A stretch of DNA of 64,000 bases from Pseudoselenomonas ruminantium (GTDB lineage: Bacteria > Bacillota > Negativicutes > Selenomonadales > Selenomonadaceae): assembly GCA_015058625.1 (NCBI GenBank), contig SVCA01000007.1:108191-172190 (forward strand), given 5' to 3'. Position numbers and translations under genes: made by a program. The notes beneath the pieces were generated by a model, which ran no database searches, was not told the origin of the DNA, and was given only the letters and a program-made list of their open reading frames with translations. Shown here piece after piece: positions 25,710 through 34,170 of this stretch. Every line of letters begins with the position of its first letter. Within the stretch, counting starts at the first letter, position 1.

Positions 25710-26405
25710 TTATTCTTCGCGCGGGTCAATCGTCTTAACAGCGTCAGCGAAACGGCCTTTGGTGCTGGTGTTGGCTTTGATGGCTTCGTTAGCATCTTTG
25801 CCGGCACGTACAGCTTCCATAACTTTGCCGAGCTGAACAACTTCGTAACCGATTACGCGGTTTTCGCTGTCCAGGCCGAGTTTCGTTACATAGCCTTCTG
25901 CAAGTTCGAGGTAACGGGGACCCTTCTTGAGCGTGCTGTAGAGCGTACCCGTCTGGCTGCGCAGACCTTTACCAAGGTCATCGAGGCCAGCGCCGATGGG
26001 CAGACCGTCATCGGAGAATGCAGTCTGGGAACGGCCATAAGCAATCTGCAGGAAGAGTTCGCGCATAGCGGTGTTGATGGCATCGCATACGAGGTCAGTG
26101 TTCAGGGCTTCGAGAACCGTGAGGCCCGGCAGGATTTCTGCTGCCATTGCAGCGGAATGGGTCATACCGGAGCAGCCGATGGTTTCTACGAGAGCTTCCT
26201 GAATGATGCCGTCCTTAACGTTCAGGGTCAGCTTGCAGGCACCCTGCTGCGGAGCGCACCAGCCAATGCCGTGCGTCAGGCCGCTGATGTCCTGTACGTT
26301 CTTGGATTTTACCCATTTGCCTTCTTCAGGAATGGGAGCAGCACCATGGTGTACTTCCTGGGCTACGCATGCCATGTCTTCCACTTTTTGTGAATAAGCA
26401 ATCAT
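25710..26405 (-). CDS. NifU-like iron-sulfur cluster assembly scaffold protein
   Basis: A 231-residue protein with the NifU/IscU-like N-terminal fold. It has cysteines at GIGWCAPQQGACKLTLNV and at ETIGCSGMTHSAAMAAEILP, which resemble the cluster-binding positions of the family. It is longer than IscU (about 130 residues) and has an extra C-terminal region after residue 150. The ATG at 26405 has GAGAGG ten bases upstream. It is followed by the GGGtGRT gene after about 280 bases that hold a REP-like element. The usual IscS partner is not in the window. It probably builds or carries Fe-S clusters together with the GGGtGRT protein. Confidence 0.8.
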   Translation of the reverse strand: MIAYSQKVEDMACVAQEVHHGAAPIPEEGKWVKSKNVQDISGLTHGIGWCAPQQGACKLTLNVKDGIIQEALVETIGCSGMTHSAAMAAEILPGLTVLEALNTDLVCDAINTAMRELFLQIAYGRSQTAFSDDGLPIGAGLDDLGKGLRSQTGTLYSTLKKGPRYLELAEGYVTKLGLDSENRVIGYEVVQLGKVMEAVRAGKDANEAIKANTSTKGRFADAVKTIDPREE

Positions 26406-26590
26406 TGTTCGTATTCCTCTCTTTTTCTAAAATATAACACTAGAGTAGATTTCGCCTTTGCGCAGGGGAACATAAGAGGGCTAGCATGGAGCGGCTCACC
26501 GGTAATTCGATGAACCTGCTCCCCGGGGATGCCACCGGCATCCCGCGCTTACGCGCCCCTGCTCAAGGGATTCTGCCTCTGTCCTGCTGA
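26406..26590. other. gene-free stretch rich in inverted repeats
   Basis: Between gpmI and the NifU-like gene. Contains GGGGATGCC/GGCATCCC, GCGCTTACGCGC and an outer GCAGGGG/CCCCTGC pair, so it can form a branched RNA. I recognise no known riboswitch or repeat family. Confidence 0.5.
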
Positions 26591-28120
26591 TTAGAGTTCC
26601 ACCAGGTTCTTGCCCGTCATTTCGGCCGGAATCTCTACGCCTGCCAGCGTGAGGAGAGTCGGTGCGATATCGCAGAGGGCGCCGTCCTTAACGGACTTAA
26701 CGCGGTCAGATACCACGATGAACGGTACCGGGTTGGTGGTGTGTTTGGTGAAGGGCTGGTCGTTTTCGTAGTCCATCATCTTGTCGGCGTTGCCGTGGTC
26801 AGCGGTGATGCAGACCTCGCCGCCAACTTCGCGGATGGCATCTACGAAACGGCCCACACAGGTGTCTACCGTTTCCACGGCCTTGATTACAGCCGGGAAT
26901 ACGCCGGTATGACCAACCATGTCGCAGTTTGCATAGTTGAGGATGATGAAGTCGTATTTGCCGGATTTGATGGCTTCCACGACTTTATCCGTAACTTCCA
27001 CCGCGCTCATTTCCGGCTGGAGGTCGTAGGTTGCAACCTTCGGGGACGGAACGAGGATGCGGTCTTCACCCTTGTAGGGTTCTTCCACGCCGCCGTTGAA
27101 GAAGAACGTCACATGGGCGTACTTTTCGGTTTCGGCAATGCGCAGCTGAGTCATGCCCTTGTTCTGGATGATTTCGCCCAGCGTGTTGTTGATGGATTCC
27201 GGCGGGAAAGCTACGAGAGCGTTCATGCCGTCTTCGTACTGGGAGAAGGTAGCGAACGGAATCTTTAAGTTTTCGTCGCGGTCAAAACCGTCAAAGCTTT
27301 CATCCACAAAGGAATGGGTGAGCTGACGGGCACGGTCCGGACGGAAGTTGAAGAAGATAGCGCCGTCGCCATTCTTCATACCCTCGTAGCCTTTGACTAC
27401 GAACGGCACAACGAATTCGTCGTTTACGTCGTTGTCGTAGCTTGCCTTGAGGCCGGCTACGGCGGAATCAGCGCTTACGCCTTCTGCATGAGTGATGGCT
27501 TCATAAGCCTTGACTACGCGTTCCCAACGGTTGTCGCGGTCCATAGCGTAGTAACGGCCGCTGACGGTTGCAATGCAGCCGACGCCGATTTCCTTGCACT
27601 TTGCTTCGAGTTCTTCGAGGAAAGGCTGTGCGCTCTGGGGCGGTACATCACGGCCATCGAGGAAGGCATGTACATAGACTTCCTTGATGTCGTTTTTCTT
27701 CGCCATTTCGAGCAGTGCATAGAGGTGGTCCTGATGGCTATGCACGCCGCCCGGAGAAACGAGGCCCATAAGGTGCAGGGCGCCGTTCTTTTCCTTCACG
27801 CCGTTGACGATTTCAAGCAGGGCTTTGTTCTTGAAGAAGTCGCCGTTCTTGATGTCGCGGGTGATACGGGTCAGCTGCTGATAGATGATGCGGCCAGCAC
27901 CGATGTTGGTGTGACCAACTTCGGAGTTACCCATCTGACCGTCAGGCAGGCCGACGAATTCACCGGAAGCCTGCAGCTGGCTGGTCTTATACTTGGCAAG
28001 GAGTCCGTCGAGTACAGGGGTATTGGCTACCTGTACGGCGTTGTTCTTGTCGGTTTTGTCACCGAGGCCGCAGCCATCCATGATGATGAGGGCCACCGGT
28101 GCATTTTTAAGAGTTGCCAT
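26591..28120 (-). CDS. gpmI: 2,3-bisphosphoglycerate-independent phosphoglycerate mutase
   Basis: Interconverts 3- and 2-phosphoglycerate in lower glycolysis, using two manganese ions. The 509-residue length is normal for the family. Seen motifs: N-terminal metal site ALIIMDGCGLGDK, catalytic serine in QMGNSEVGHTNIGAGR, phosphate-handling HSHQDHLYALL and HAFLDGRDVPP, and the C-terminal metal site CITADHGNADKM with FTKHTTNPVPF. The ATG at 28120 follows AGGAGC. It is last in the order gap-pgk-tpiA-gpmI, the common Firmicutes glycolytic cluster, with 42 bases to tpiA. No enolase gene follows; the next genes are for a NifU-like and a GGGtGRT protein. Confidence 0.97.
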   Translation of the reverse strand: MATLKNAPVALIIMDGCGLGDKTDKNNAVQVANTPVLDGLLAKYKTSQLQASGEFVGLPDGQMGNSEVGHTNIGAGRIIYQQLTRITRDIKNGDFFKNKALLEIVNGVKEKNGALHLMGLVSPGGVHSHQDHLYALLEMAKKNDIKEVYVHAFLDGRDVPPQSAQPFLEELEAKCKEIGVGCIATVSGRYYAMDRDNRWERVVKAYEAITHAEGVSADSAVAGLKASYDNDVNDEFVVPFVVKGYEGMKNGDGAIFFNFRPDRARQLTHSFVDESFDGFDRDENLKIPFATFSQYEDGMNALVAFPPESINNTLGEIIQNKGMTQLRIAETEKYAHVTFFFNGGVEEPYKGEDRILVPSPKVATYDLQPEMSAVEVTDKVVEAIKSGKYDFIILNYANCDMVGHTGVFPAVIKAVETVDTCVGRFVDAIREVGGEVCITADHGNADKMMDYENDQPFTKHTTNPVPFIVVSDRVKSVKDGALCDIAPTLLTLAGVEIPAEMTGKNLVEL

Positions 28121-28162
28121 ATTGATTTTTTGCTCCTTCTAAAAAACACAAAGGAAGTCGGA

Positions 28163-28912
28163 TTAGAAGTTTACGATTTCGCTGAAGTCCTGAGCCTTGA
28201 GGGATGCACCGCCAACGAGAGCGCCGTCAACGTTCGGCTGCTGCATCAGGTCTTTAATCGTAGCCGGTTTCACGCTGCCGCCGTACTGGATGCGGATAGC
28301 GTCAGCTGCCGTCTGGTCGAATTTCTTGGCAACAGCTTCGCGGATAGCCTTGCAGACTTCTTCAGCCTGGTCAAAGGTAGCCGTCTTGCCCGTGCCGATA
28401 GCCCAAATCGGTTCATAAGCGATAACGAGTTTGGCAACTTCGTCTGCCTTGAAGCCTTCGAGAGCAGCGTTAATCTGAGCAACTACATGGTCGATGTAAG
28501 TGCCAGCTTCACGGATTTCGAGGCTTTCACCGCAGCAGATGATCGGGGTGATGCCAGCAGCGAAAGCAGCACGAGCGCGCTTGTTTACGCCTTCGTCCGT
28601 TTCACCGAAGTAGTCACGGCGTTCGCTGTGGCCGAGGACAACGTAATCCACGCCGATTTCGTTGAGCATACCCGTGGAGATTTCGCCCGTGAAAGCACCT
28701 TTTGCTTCCCAATGTACATTCTGTGCGCCAACATGGATGTTGGTGCCCTTTACTGCTTCAGCGACAGAAGAAAGAGCCGTAGCCGTCGGGCAAACCACAA
28801 CGTCTACTTTGGCATCCTTAACCAGAGGAGCCAGAGCCTTAACCAGCTCAACGCCTTCCTTAATCGTGTTGTTCATTTTCCAGTTGCCTGCAATAATCGG
28901 AGTTCTAGCCAT
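28163..28912 (-). CDS. tpiA: triosephosphate isomerase
   Basis: Interconverts dihydroxyacetone phosphate and glyceraldehyde 3-phosphate. A full-length 249-residue TIM barrel: substrate lysine in IIAGNWKMNNT, catalytic histidine in YVVLGHSERRDYFGE, catalytic glutamate in VIAYEPIWAIGTGKTAT, and phosphate loop in RIQYGGSVKP. The ATG at 28912 has a GGGAGG site just upstream. Lies between pgk (110-base gap with a REP-like element) and gpmI. Confidence 0.98.
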   Translation of the reverse strand: MARTPIIAGNWKMNNTIKEGVELVKALAPLVKDAKVDVVVCPTATALSSVAEAVKGTNIHVGAQNVHWEAKGAFTGEISTGMLNEIGVDYVVLGHSERRDYFGETDEGVNKRARAAFAAGITPIICCGESLEIREAGTYIDHVVAQINAALEGFKADEVAKLVIAYEPIWAIGTGKTATFDQAEEVCKAIREAVAKKFDQTAADAIRIQYGGSVKPATIKDLMQQPNVDGALVGGASLKAQDFSEIVNF

Positions 28913-28968
28913 TTTTATAGCCTCCCAATTTATATTTTATTTTTTATTGATGGGATAGCATACATCGC

Positions 28969-29012
28969 CACCTCATCCGCCCCTACGGGGCACCTTCCCC
29001 ATAGGGGAAGGC
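28969..29012. repeat. REP-like palindromic intergenic element, copy 2 (short)
   Basis: CACCTCATCCGCCCCTACGG start, then CACCTTCCCCATAGGGGAAGGC. Lies inside the glycolytic operon between pgk and tpiA, so its hairpins are part of the polycistronic RNA. Confidence 0.8.
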
Positions 29013-29022
29013 TTTTCGTTTT

Positions 29023-30216
29023 TTACTTATCAGCGATTGCTGCTACGCCCGGCATTTCTTTGCCTTCGAGGAATTCCAGCGTTGCACCGCCACCGGTGGA
29101 AACGTGGGAAATCTTGTCGGTGAGGCCGGTCTTTTTGAGGGCTGCAACGGAGTCGCCGCCGCCAACGATGGAGATAGCGCCTTCTTCCGTAGCCTTAGCA
29201 ACAGCTTCAGCCACAGCCAGGGTGCCTTTAGCGAAAGCGTCGAATTCGAATACGCCCATAGGACCGTTCCAAACAACCGTCTTAGCGCCTTTGAGGGCTT
29301 CCACGTATTTTGCGGAAGTCTTTTCGCCGGAGTCGAGTGCCTGCCAGCCATCGGGAACTTTGTCCACGTCAACGGTCTGGGTGTTGGCATCTGCAGCGAA
29401 TTTGTCAGCGATAACGAGGTCAACCGGCAGAATTACTTCTACGCCCTTTTCTTCTGCTTTTTTGAGCAGTTCACGAGCCAGGTCGTACTTGTCCGGTTCG
29501 CAGAGGGATGCACCGATGGGCAGGCCTTTAGCTGCGTCAAACGTATGAGCCATGCCGCCGCCGATGATGATTTTGTCAACCTTTTCAATCATGTTGCTGA
29601 TTACGCCGATTTTATCGGAAACCTTGGCACCGCCGATGATGGCCACGAACGGATGCTGCGGAGCTTCGAGGGTCTTGCCGATGTAGTTGATTTCTTTTTC
29701 CATCAGGAAACCGGCAACCACTTCCGTGTACTGTGCGATACCAGCGTTGGAAGCATGACCGCGATGGGATACACCGAAAGCATCATCAACAGCAACGTCA
29801 GCAAGGCTAGCCAGCTGTTTTGCAAATTCGGGGTCATTTTTCTTTTCAGCTTTGTGATAACGGAGGTTTTCGAGCAGCAGAACTTCGCCGGGCTTGAGGT
29901 CAGCAGCAGCTTTTTCTGCTTCGGGGCCTACACAGTCAGCAGCCCATTTTACATCTTTGCCGAGGAGTTCGGACAGATGTGCTACGAGGTGCTTCGTGGA
30001 GAACTGCGGCTCACGCGCTTCGGTCGGGCGGCCGATATGGCAGGCCAGAATTACAGCTGCGCCGTTATCGAGCAGGTAGTTGATGGTCGGCAGCGTGCGA
30101 ACCATACGCGTGTCATTGGTGATGTTCTGATGTTCATCGAACGGAACGTTATAGTCAACGCGGACAAATACTTTTTTGCCCTTGACGTCAATATCTTTCA
30201 GGGTTTTCTTATCCAT
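29023..30216 (-). CDS. pgk: phosphoglycerate kinase
   Basis: Makes ATP from 1,3-bisphosphoglycerate. The 397-residue length is typical. N-domain: VFVRVDYNVPFDE and the basic patch around ILACHIGRPTEAREP. C-domain nucleotide site: VVWNGPMGVFEFDAF and SIVGGGDSVAALKKTGL, with the hinge KISHVSTGGGATLEFLEGKE. The ATG at 30216 follows GGAGG. Second gene of the gap-pgk-tpiA-gpmI cluster. Confidence 0.98.
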   Translation of the reverse strand: MDKKTLKDIDVKGKKVFVRVDYNVPFDEHQNITNDTRMVRTLPTINYLLDNGAAVILACHIGRPTEAREPQFSTKHLVAHLSELLGKDVKWAADCVGPEAEKAAADLKPGEVLLLENLRYHKAEKKNDPEFAKQLASLADVAVDDAFGVSHRGHASNAGIAQYTEVVAGFLMEKEINYIGKTLEAPQHPFVAIIGGAKVSDKIGVISNMIEKVDKIIIGGGMAHTFDAAKGLPIGASLCEPDKYDLARELLKKAEEKGVEVILPVDLVIADKFAADANTQTVDVDKVPDGWQALDSGEKTSAKYVEALKGAKTVVWNGPMGVFEFDAFAKGTLAVAEAVAKATEEGAISIVGGGDSVAALKKTGLTDKISHVSTGGGATLEFLEGKEMPGVAAIADK

Positions 30217-30239
30217 TTGTAAACCTCCAATAACTAATT

Positions 30240-30276
30240 AAGGCCCGGCCCAATACACTTCTATAGGCCGGACCTC
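30240..30276 (-). other. stem-loop between gap and pgk
   Basis: Inverted repeat AGGCCCGGCC / GGCCGGACCT with a 15-base loop, and no T-run after it on the minus strand. Placement suggests RNA processing or stability control that sets gap and pgk levels apart; this is inference. Confidence 0.55.
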
Positions 30277-30321
30277 AATAGATCTTCGTTTTATGAAGTT
30301 GCTTACGCTACAATCAAATCA

Positions 30322-31332
30322 TTAGCCGAGTTCAGCGAAGTATTTGATCGTACGAACCATCTGGCTCGTGTAGCTGTTTTCGTTGTCGTACCAGGATACA
30401 ACCTGTACCTGCGTGCCGCCTTCAACGGGGTTAACCATCGTCTGCGTAGCATCGAACAGGGAACCGAAACGCATGCCAACGATATCGCTGGATACGATTT
30501 CTTCCGTGTTGTAACCGAAGGATTCCGTAGCTTCTTTCTTCATCTGTTCGTTAATCTGTTCAACCGTTACGTTGCCCTTAACAACAGCGTTGAGGATCGT
30601 CGTGGAACCAGTCGGGGTCGGAACGCGCTGTGCAGCACCGATCAGTTTGCCCTTCAGTTCAGGAATTACAAGGCCGATAGCTTTTGCAGCACCCGTGGAG
30701 TTCGGAACGATGTTGCAAGCTGCTGCACGGCTGCGACGGAGGTCGCCTTTACGCTGCGGGCCATCCAGAGTCATCTGGTCACCAGTGTAAGCGTGAATCG
30801 TGCACATGATACCGGACTGAATCGGAGCCAGGTCGTTCAGAGCCTTAGCCATCGGAGCAAGGCAGTTCGTCGTGCAGGATGCAGCGGAGATAACCTTGTC
30901 TTCCTTCGTCAGGGTCTTGTGGTTAACGTTGTATACGATAGTCGGGAGGTCGTTACCAGCCGGAGCGGAGATAACAACTTTCTTAGCGCCTGCAGCCAGA
31001 TGTGCAGAAGCTTTTTCTTTGGAAGTGTAGAAACCAGTGCATTCGAGAACTACGTCTACATCATGCTTGCCCCAAGGAATGTCTTTTGCATCCTTTTCAG
31101 CGTAGATTTTGATTTCTTTGCCGTTAACGGTGATGCTGTCTTCGCCAGCCTCTACCTTGTCAGCGTACTTGTACTTACCCTGCGTGGAATCGTACTTGAG
31201 CAGGTGTGCGAGCATTTTCGGGCTCGTGAGGTCGTTGATTGCAACTACTTCATAACCCTCTGCATCGAACATCTGACGGAAAGCGAGACGGCCAATACGG
31301 CCAAAACCATTGATAGCAACTTTTACTGCCAT
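30322..31332 (-). CDS. gap: glyceraldehyde-3-phosphate dehydrogenase, type I
   Basis: Oxidises glyceraldehyde 3-phosphate to 1,3-bisphosphoglycerate with NAD. 336 residues. NAD-binding start [19 protein letters not shown]; active-site cysteine in [18 protein letters not shown]; phosphate-binding region [21 protein letters not shown]-terminal [17 protein letters not shown]. The aspartate/asparagine pattern at VVAINDL suggests NAD rather than NADP use. The ATG at 31332 has AGGGGG nine bases upstream. A strong promoter is at 31383-31412, and no CggR-type regulator gene is adjacent. Confidence 0.98.
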   Translation of the reverse strand: MAVKVAINGFGRIGRLAFRQMFDAEGYEVVAINDLTSPKMLAHLLKYDSTQGKYKYADKVEAGEDSITVNGKEIKIYAEKDAKDIPWGKHDVDVVLECTGFYTSKEKASAHLAAGAKKVVISAPAGNDLPTIVYNVNHKTLTKEDKVISAASCTTNCLAPMAKALNDLAPIQSGIMCTIHAYTGDQMTLDGPQRKGDLRRSRAAACNIVPNSTGAAKAIGLVIPELKGKLIGAAQRVPTPTGSTTILNAVVKGNVTVEQINEQMKKEATESFGYNTEEIVSSDIVGMRFGSLFDATQTMVNPVEGGTQVQVVSWYDNENSYTSQMVRTIKYFAELG

Positions 31333-31382
31333 TTGAAAAATACCCCCTAAATTTTTTAGAAGTTTCAGTTCTTACAACGTTT

Positions 31383-31412
31383 ATAATACAATAACTCCCC
31401 CACAATTGTCAA
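31383..31412 (-). promoter_or_regulatory. sigma-A-type promoter of the glycolytic operon
   Basis: Minus strand TTGACA (31412-31407), 18-base spacer, TATTAT (31388-31383); about 50 bases before the gap start codon. Confidence 0.75.
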
Positions 31413-31533
31413 TCTTTTTATCATAAATTTCAGCAATTATTCAATGAATAGCAGGGATTTTTTTCAAAAAATTCATAACAACGATATAACAAGAGTTTTT
31501 CATGGGTAAAAACAAGACGAAAACAATAAAAAA

Positions 31534-31558
31534 GCCTTCCCCTGTGGGGAAGGTGGCA
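31534..31558. repeat. REP-like element, reversed half unit
   Basis: GCCTTCCCCTGTGGGGAAGG followed by TGGCA: the reverse of the 3-prime half of the unit seen at 31602-31650, 44 bases away. Together they form a head-to-head pair filling the 345-base gap between scfB and gap, which otherwise holds only the gap promoter. Confidence 0.75.
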
Positions 31559-31601
31559 CTGCAAAGCCGTAAATGATGTGCCTGTGCGGCTATTGCCTTG
31601 A

Positions 31602-31650
31602 CACCTCATCCGTCAGCCTGCGGCTGCCACCTTCCCCTCAAGTGGAAGGC
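31602..31650. repeat. REP-like palindromic intergenic element, copy 3
   Basis: CACCTCATCCG, stem around CAGCCTGCGGCTG, then CACCTTCCCCTCAAGTGGAAGG. Near-identical in plan to 25642-25692. It lies 28 bases downstream of the scfB stop and may help end that transcript. Confidence 0.78.
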
Positions 31651-31677
31651 TTGATTACGATAAATTTTGTTTATGAT

Positions 31678-33078
31678 TTATGCGAGTTCGTCTTCTTTTT
31701 CGAGCTTTTCCAGTTCCAACATGGCCTGCACGTAGATGGCACACTCCAGGCGCTTCTTCTGGATTTCGCAGCCCACTTCGTAAGGCTTGCGGATATCGCC
31801 GTGGAACAGGTCGGCGTTGGCATGGCAGCCGCCGGAGCAGAAGAAACGAGACCAGCAGTCGCGGCATTTTTCCTTGTTGAGCACATGGCTTTCGCGGAAG
31901 TATGCGGGCAGCTTCGTATCCGTTACACCTTCATCCAGCGAGCCTAAGCGATAGCCCTCACGGCCAACAAACTGATGGCAGGGATAGAGGTCGCCGTTTT
32001 CGGCCACGGCAAAGTATTCGTGACCAGCACCACAGCCCGAGAGGCGCTTGGCCACACACGGGCCGTTAGAGAGATCCATATTAAAATGGAAGAAAAAGAA
32101 TCCCTTGCCCTCACGATGGCGCTGCATGTAGGCTTCGGTCAGCTTGTCGTACTCGGCGTAGATGCGGGGCAGGTCTTCCTCGGTAAAGCCCAGCGGGCTG
32201 TCCTTCAAGACCACCGGTTCCATGGACAGAATATCAAAGCCTTCATCATTCATGGAGAGCACATCATCGGTGAAGTCCATATTGTTCTTCGTGTAGGTGC
32301 CGCGCAGGTAGGTGTAGACACCGCGGTAATCCCAGTCGCCGCCCTTGCGGGAATCGAGGCACTTGTGGAAGTTCTTGATGGCTCTATCGTAGGAACCATT
32401 GCCGCCCACATCCGGACGCATGGCGTCATGGACTTCCTTGCGGCCATCGAGGGACAGCACGAGGGAGAAGTCATTGTCGTTGAGCCACTTGATGTTTTCA
32501 TCATTTAATAAGAGGCCGTTGGTCGTCAGCGTCAGCTTGAACTTCTTGCCGGTTTCCTGTTCGCGCTTGCGGGCGTATTCGGTCACAGCTTTGACCGTCT
32601 TCATATTAATGAGAGGTTCGCCGCCGAAGAAGTCCATTTCGAGATGCTTTCTGGGGCCGCTGCTCTTTATAAGGAAGTCAACGGCTTTCATGCCGGTTTC
32701 CGGACTCATGATGGCACGTTCCTGACCGTAGCTGCCGCCGTCGCCAAAGCAGTACTTGCAGCGCAGGTTGCAGTCCTGAGCAATCATCAGGCACAGGGAT
32801 TTTACGAGGCCCTTCTGCTTGAAGGTAGGAGGCACATCGATATCCGGGGCAAAAAGTTCCCCAGCGTCCATCAGCGCATGAAGTTCGTCCAGCGCCTCTG
32901 CCAGATCTTCTTTCTTGTAGCTGTCCTGCAGTGCAGCGATTACAGCCGCATCATTTTCCCCGTCAAAGGTGTCCATGATGTCGTAAATCATTTTATCGAT
33001 AACGTGCACCGCACCGCTGTTGATGTCGAGCAATATATAGGTACCGTTTTGCACGAATTTATGAATTTTGGCTTTCAT
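31678..33078 (-). CDS. scfB: SCIFF peptide maturase (radical SAM, thioether forming)
   Basis: Radical SAM/SPASM enzyme that links Cys sulfur to a side-chain carbon in the SCIFF precursor encoded just upstream. 466 residues. N-terminal peptide-recognition (RRE-like) domain, residues 1-90; radical SAM cluster motif QDCNLRCKYCF with C103, C107 and C110; FFGGEPLIN and TLTTNGLLL; then Cys-rich SPASM domains with CVAKRLSGCGAG, LYPCHQF and CRDCWSRFFCSGGCHANAD for auxiliary 4Fe-4S clusters. The ATG at 33078 follows AGGAG. A partial terminator between scfA and scfB (33104-33129) should keep enzyme output below that of the peptide. Confidence 0.95.
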   Translation of the reverse strand: MKAKIHKFVQNGTYILLDINSGAVHVIDKMIYDIMDTFDGENDAAVIAALQDSYKKEDLAEALDELHALMDAGELFAPDIDVPPTFKQKGLVKSLCLMIAQDCNLRCKYCFGDGGSYGQERAIMSPETGMKAVDFLIKSSGPRKHLEMDFFGGEPLINMKTVKAVTEYARKREQETGKKFKLTLTTNGLLLNDENIKWLNDNDFSLVLSLDGRKEVHDAMRPDVGGNGSYDRAIKNFHKCLDSRKGGDWDYRGVYTYLRGTYTKNNMDFTDDVLSMNDEGFDILSMEPVVLKDSPLGFTEEDLPRIYAEYDKLTEAYMQRHREGKGFFFFHFNMDLSNGPCVAKRLSGCGAGHEYFAVAENGDLYPCHQFVGREGYRLGSLDEGVTDTKLPAYFRESHVLNKEKCRDCWSRFFCSGGCHANADLFHGDIRKPYEVGCEIQKKRLECAIYVQAMLELEKLEKEDELA

Positions 33079-33103
33079 TGTAACTCCTAACTTTCCTAAA
33101 TGT

Positions 33104-33129
33104 AAAAAGCCCTCCCCAAAGGGAAGGAC
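33104..33129 (-). terminator. attenuating terminator between scfA and scfB
   Basis: Minus strand GTCCTTCCC / GGGAGGGC stem with TTTTT after it, 26 bases before the scfB start. A leaky terminator here would give more precursor RNA than maturase RNA. Confidence 0.6.
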
Positions 33130-33147
33130 CGTAATTAAAGCAATTGC

Positions 33148-33285
33148 TTACTTTTCGCAAACCTGGTTGCCCACAGTGCAGGAAGTCTTGCAAGCGGACT
33201 GGCAGGAAGCCTGGCATTCGCCGCAGCCGCCCGTCTTCAGGGTCTTCTGCAGAGAAGGTTTGTTGACCGTCTTGATGTGTTTCAT
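33148..33285 (-). CDS. scfA: SCIFF precursor peptide (six cysteines in forty-five residues)
   Basis: A 45-residue peptide starting MKHIKTVNKPSLQKTLKTGG and containing the hallmark CGECQASCQSACKTSCTVGN, with cysteines at 21, 24, 28, 32, 36 and 43. These become thioether bridges made by the ScfB enzyme next door (ranthipeptide class). Exactly six Cys in forty-five residues, as the family name says. Two adjacent ATG codons exist at 33288 and 33285; the second gives the family start MKHIKT and is eight bases from AGGAGG. A promoter is at 33323-33351. The mature product is thought to be widespread in anaerobes, with a signalling role not fully worked out. Confidence 0.96.
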   Translation of the reverse strand: MKHIKTVNKPSLQKTLKTGGCGECQASCQSACKTSCTVGNQVCEK

Positions 33286-33322
33286 CATGTAGCCCTCCTA
33301 TCAAAAATAGAATCTCCTATGT

Positions 33323-33351
33323 ATTATACCGTTTTTTCTGGCATAACACAA
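33323..33351 (-). promoter_or_regulatory. sigma-A-type promoter for scfA-scfB
   Basis: Minus strand TTGTGT (33351-33346), 17-base spacer, TATAAT (33328-33323); 38 bases before the scfA start. Confidence 0.7.
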
Positions 33352-33364
33352 GGAGATTGCAAAA

Positions 33365-34144
33365 TTATTTCTGACACTTCACCATCTGCCGCTGCTGAAA
33401 GGTAACCGGCGTGAGCTTGAGGCTCTCGGCAAAGTCATAGGCCAAAAGCAAATGCGCCCCGACTGCCTCTGCGCTATGGGCATCGGAACCCAGAGTCACG
33501 AAGCGGCCGCCCATTTCCTGATAGCGTTTGTAGATGGGCAGAAGGTTTTCCAATGCGTCCTTCGCCCCCAGACGGCGGGTGTTGATTTCCATGACTACCT
33601 CATGGTCGATGGCCGTCTTGAGCACCGCATCGATTTCATCGGCAAATTCCCGATAGTGAATTTCCGGATCTTCGTAAGGCGCATAGCGGCAGATATAGTC
33701 GATATGACCCAGCGCATGAGCAAAGCTATGGGCCCTAAGATTTTCCGCCATCTGCACGAGATAGCGACGGTAGGCCGTCTGCTTATCCTTTCCCTCATAG
33801 TAATCGGGATAGTAGATGTCCATATCGTCCACCATATGCTGGGAGCAGATAATGAAATCAAACGGCACCCGCTGGGAAAATTCCGCGCTTACCTCGCGGG
33901 TACGCTCCCGCATGCCGATTTCCACGCCCAGCCGCAGATTATCGCCCCGCAACTGGCTGTAGCTCTGCCAATAAGCCTCCGGGTCAAAGGAAAAGACTTT
34001 GCCTTCCTTGCTCGTATAATCAGCGTCCAGATGCTCTGTAAAGACAAGGCTAACGCCCTGCTTTTCAGCAGCGGCCAGAGCCTCCTCTGCCTTCATCTCC
34101 GAATCGGCGGAAAACGCAGTGTGTATATGGCTGTCAAATATCAT
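33365..34144 (-). CDS. PHP-domain phosphoesterase, histidinol-phosphatase (HisJ/HisK) type
   Basis: A 259-residue PHP-fold metalloenzyme. Metal ligands are visible in FDSHIHTAFSADSEM (HxH), VFTEHLDADY, GVEIGMRE, ICSQHMVDDMD, HALGHIDYICRYAP, VMEINTRRLG and TLGSDAHSAEAVG. This set fits the polymerase-and-histidinol-phosphatase family. HisJ-type members remove phosphate from histidinol phosphate in histidine synthesis, but no other his gene is here, so another phosphate ester is possible. The ATG at 34144 is preceded by GAGGA at a rather long 12-base spacing. Confidence 0.85.
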   Translation of the reverse strand: MIFDSHIHTAFSADSEMKAEEALAAAEKQGVSLVFTEHLDADYTSKEGKVFSFDPEAYWQSYSQLRGDNLRLGVEIGMRERTREVSAEFSQRVPFDFIICSQHMVDDMDIYYPDYYEGKDKQTAYRRYLVQMAENLRAHSFAHALGHIDYICRYAPYEDPEIHYREFADEIDAVLKTAIDHEVVMEINTRRLGAKDALENLLPIYKRYQEMGGRFVTLGSDAHSAEAVGAHLLLAYDFAESLKLTPVTFQQRQMVKCQK

Positions 34145-34170
34145 GGTCGCACACTTTCCTCGTTCTCGTC

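Noticed and set aside
27314..29548. A 744-codon open frame on the plus strand across gpmI, tpiA and pgk.
   Set aside because: It lies wholly opposite three certain glycolytic genes. Its codons mirror theirs and the product has no family features. High-GC third positions in real genes commonly open the opposite frame.
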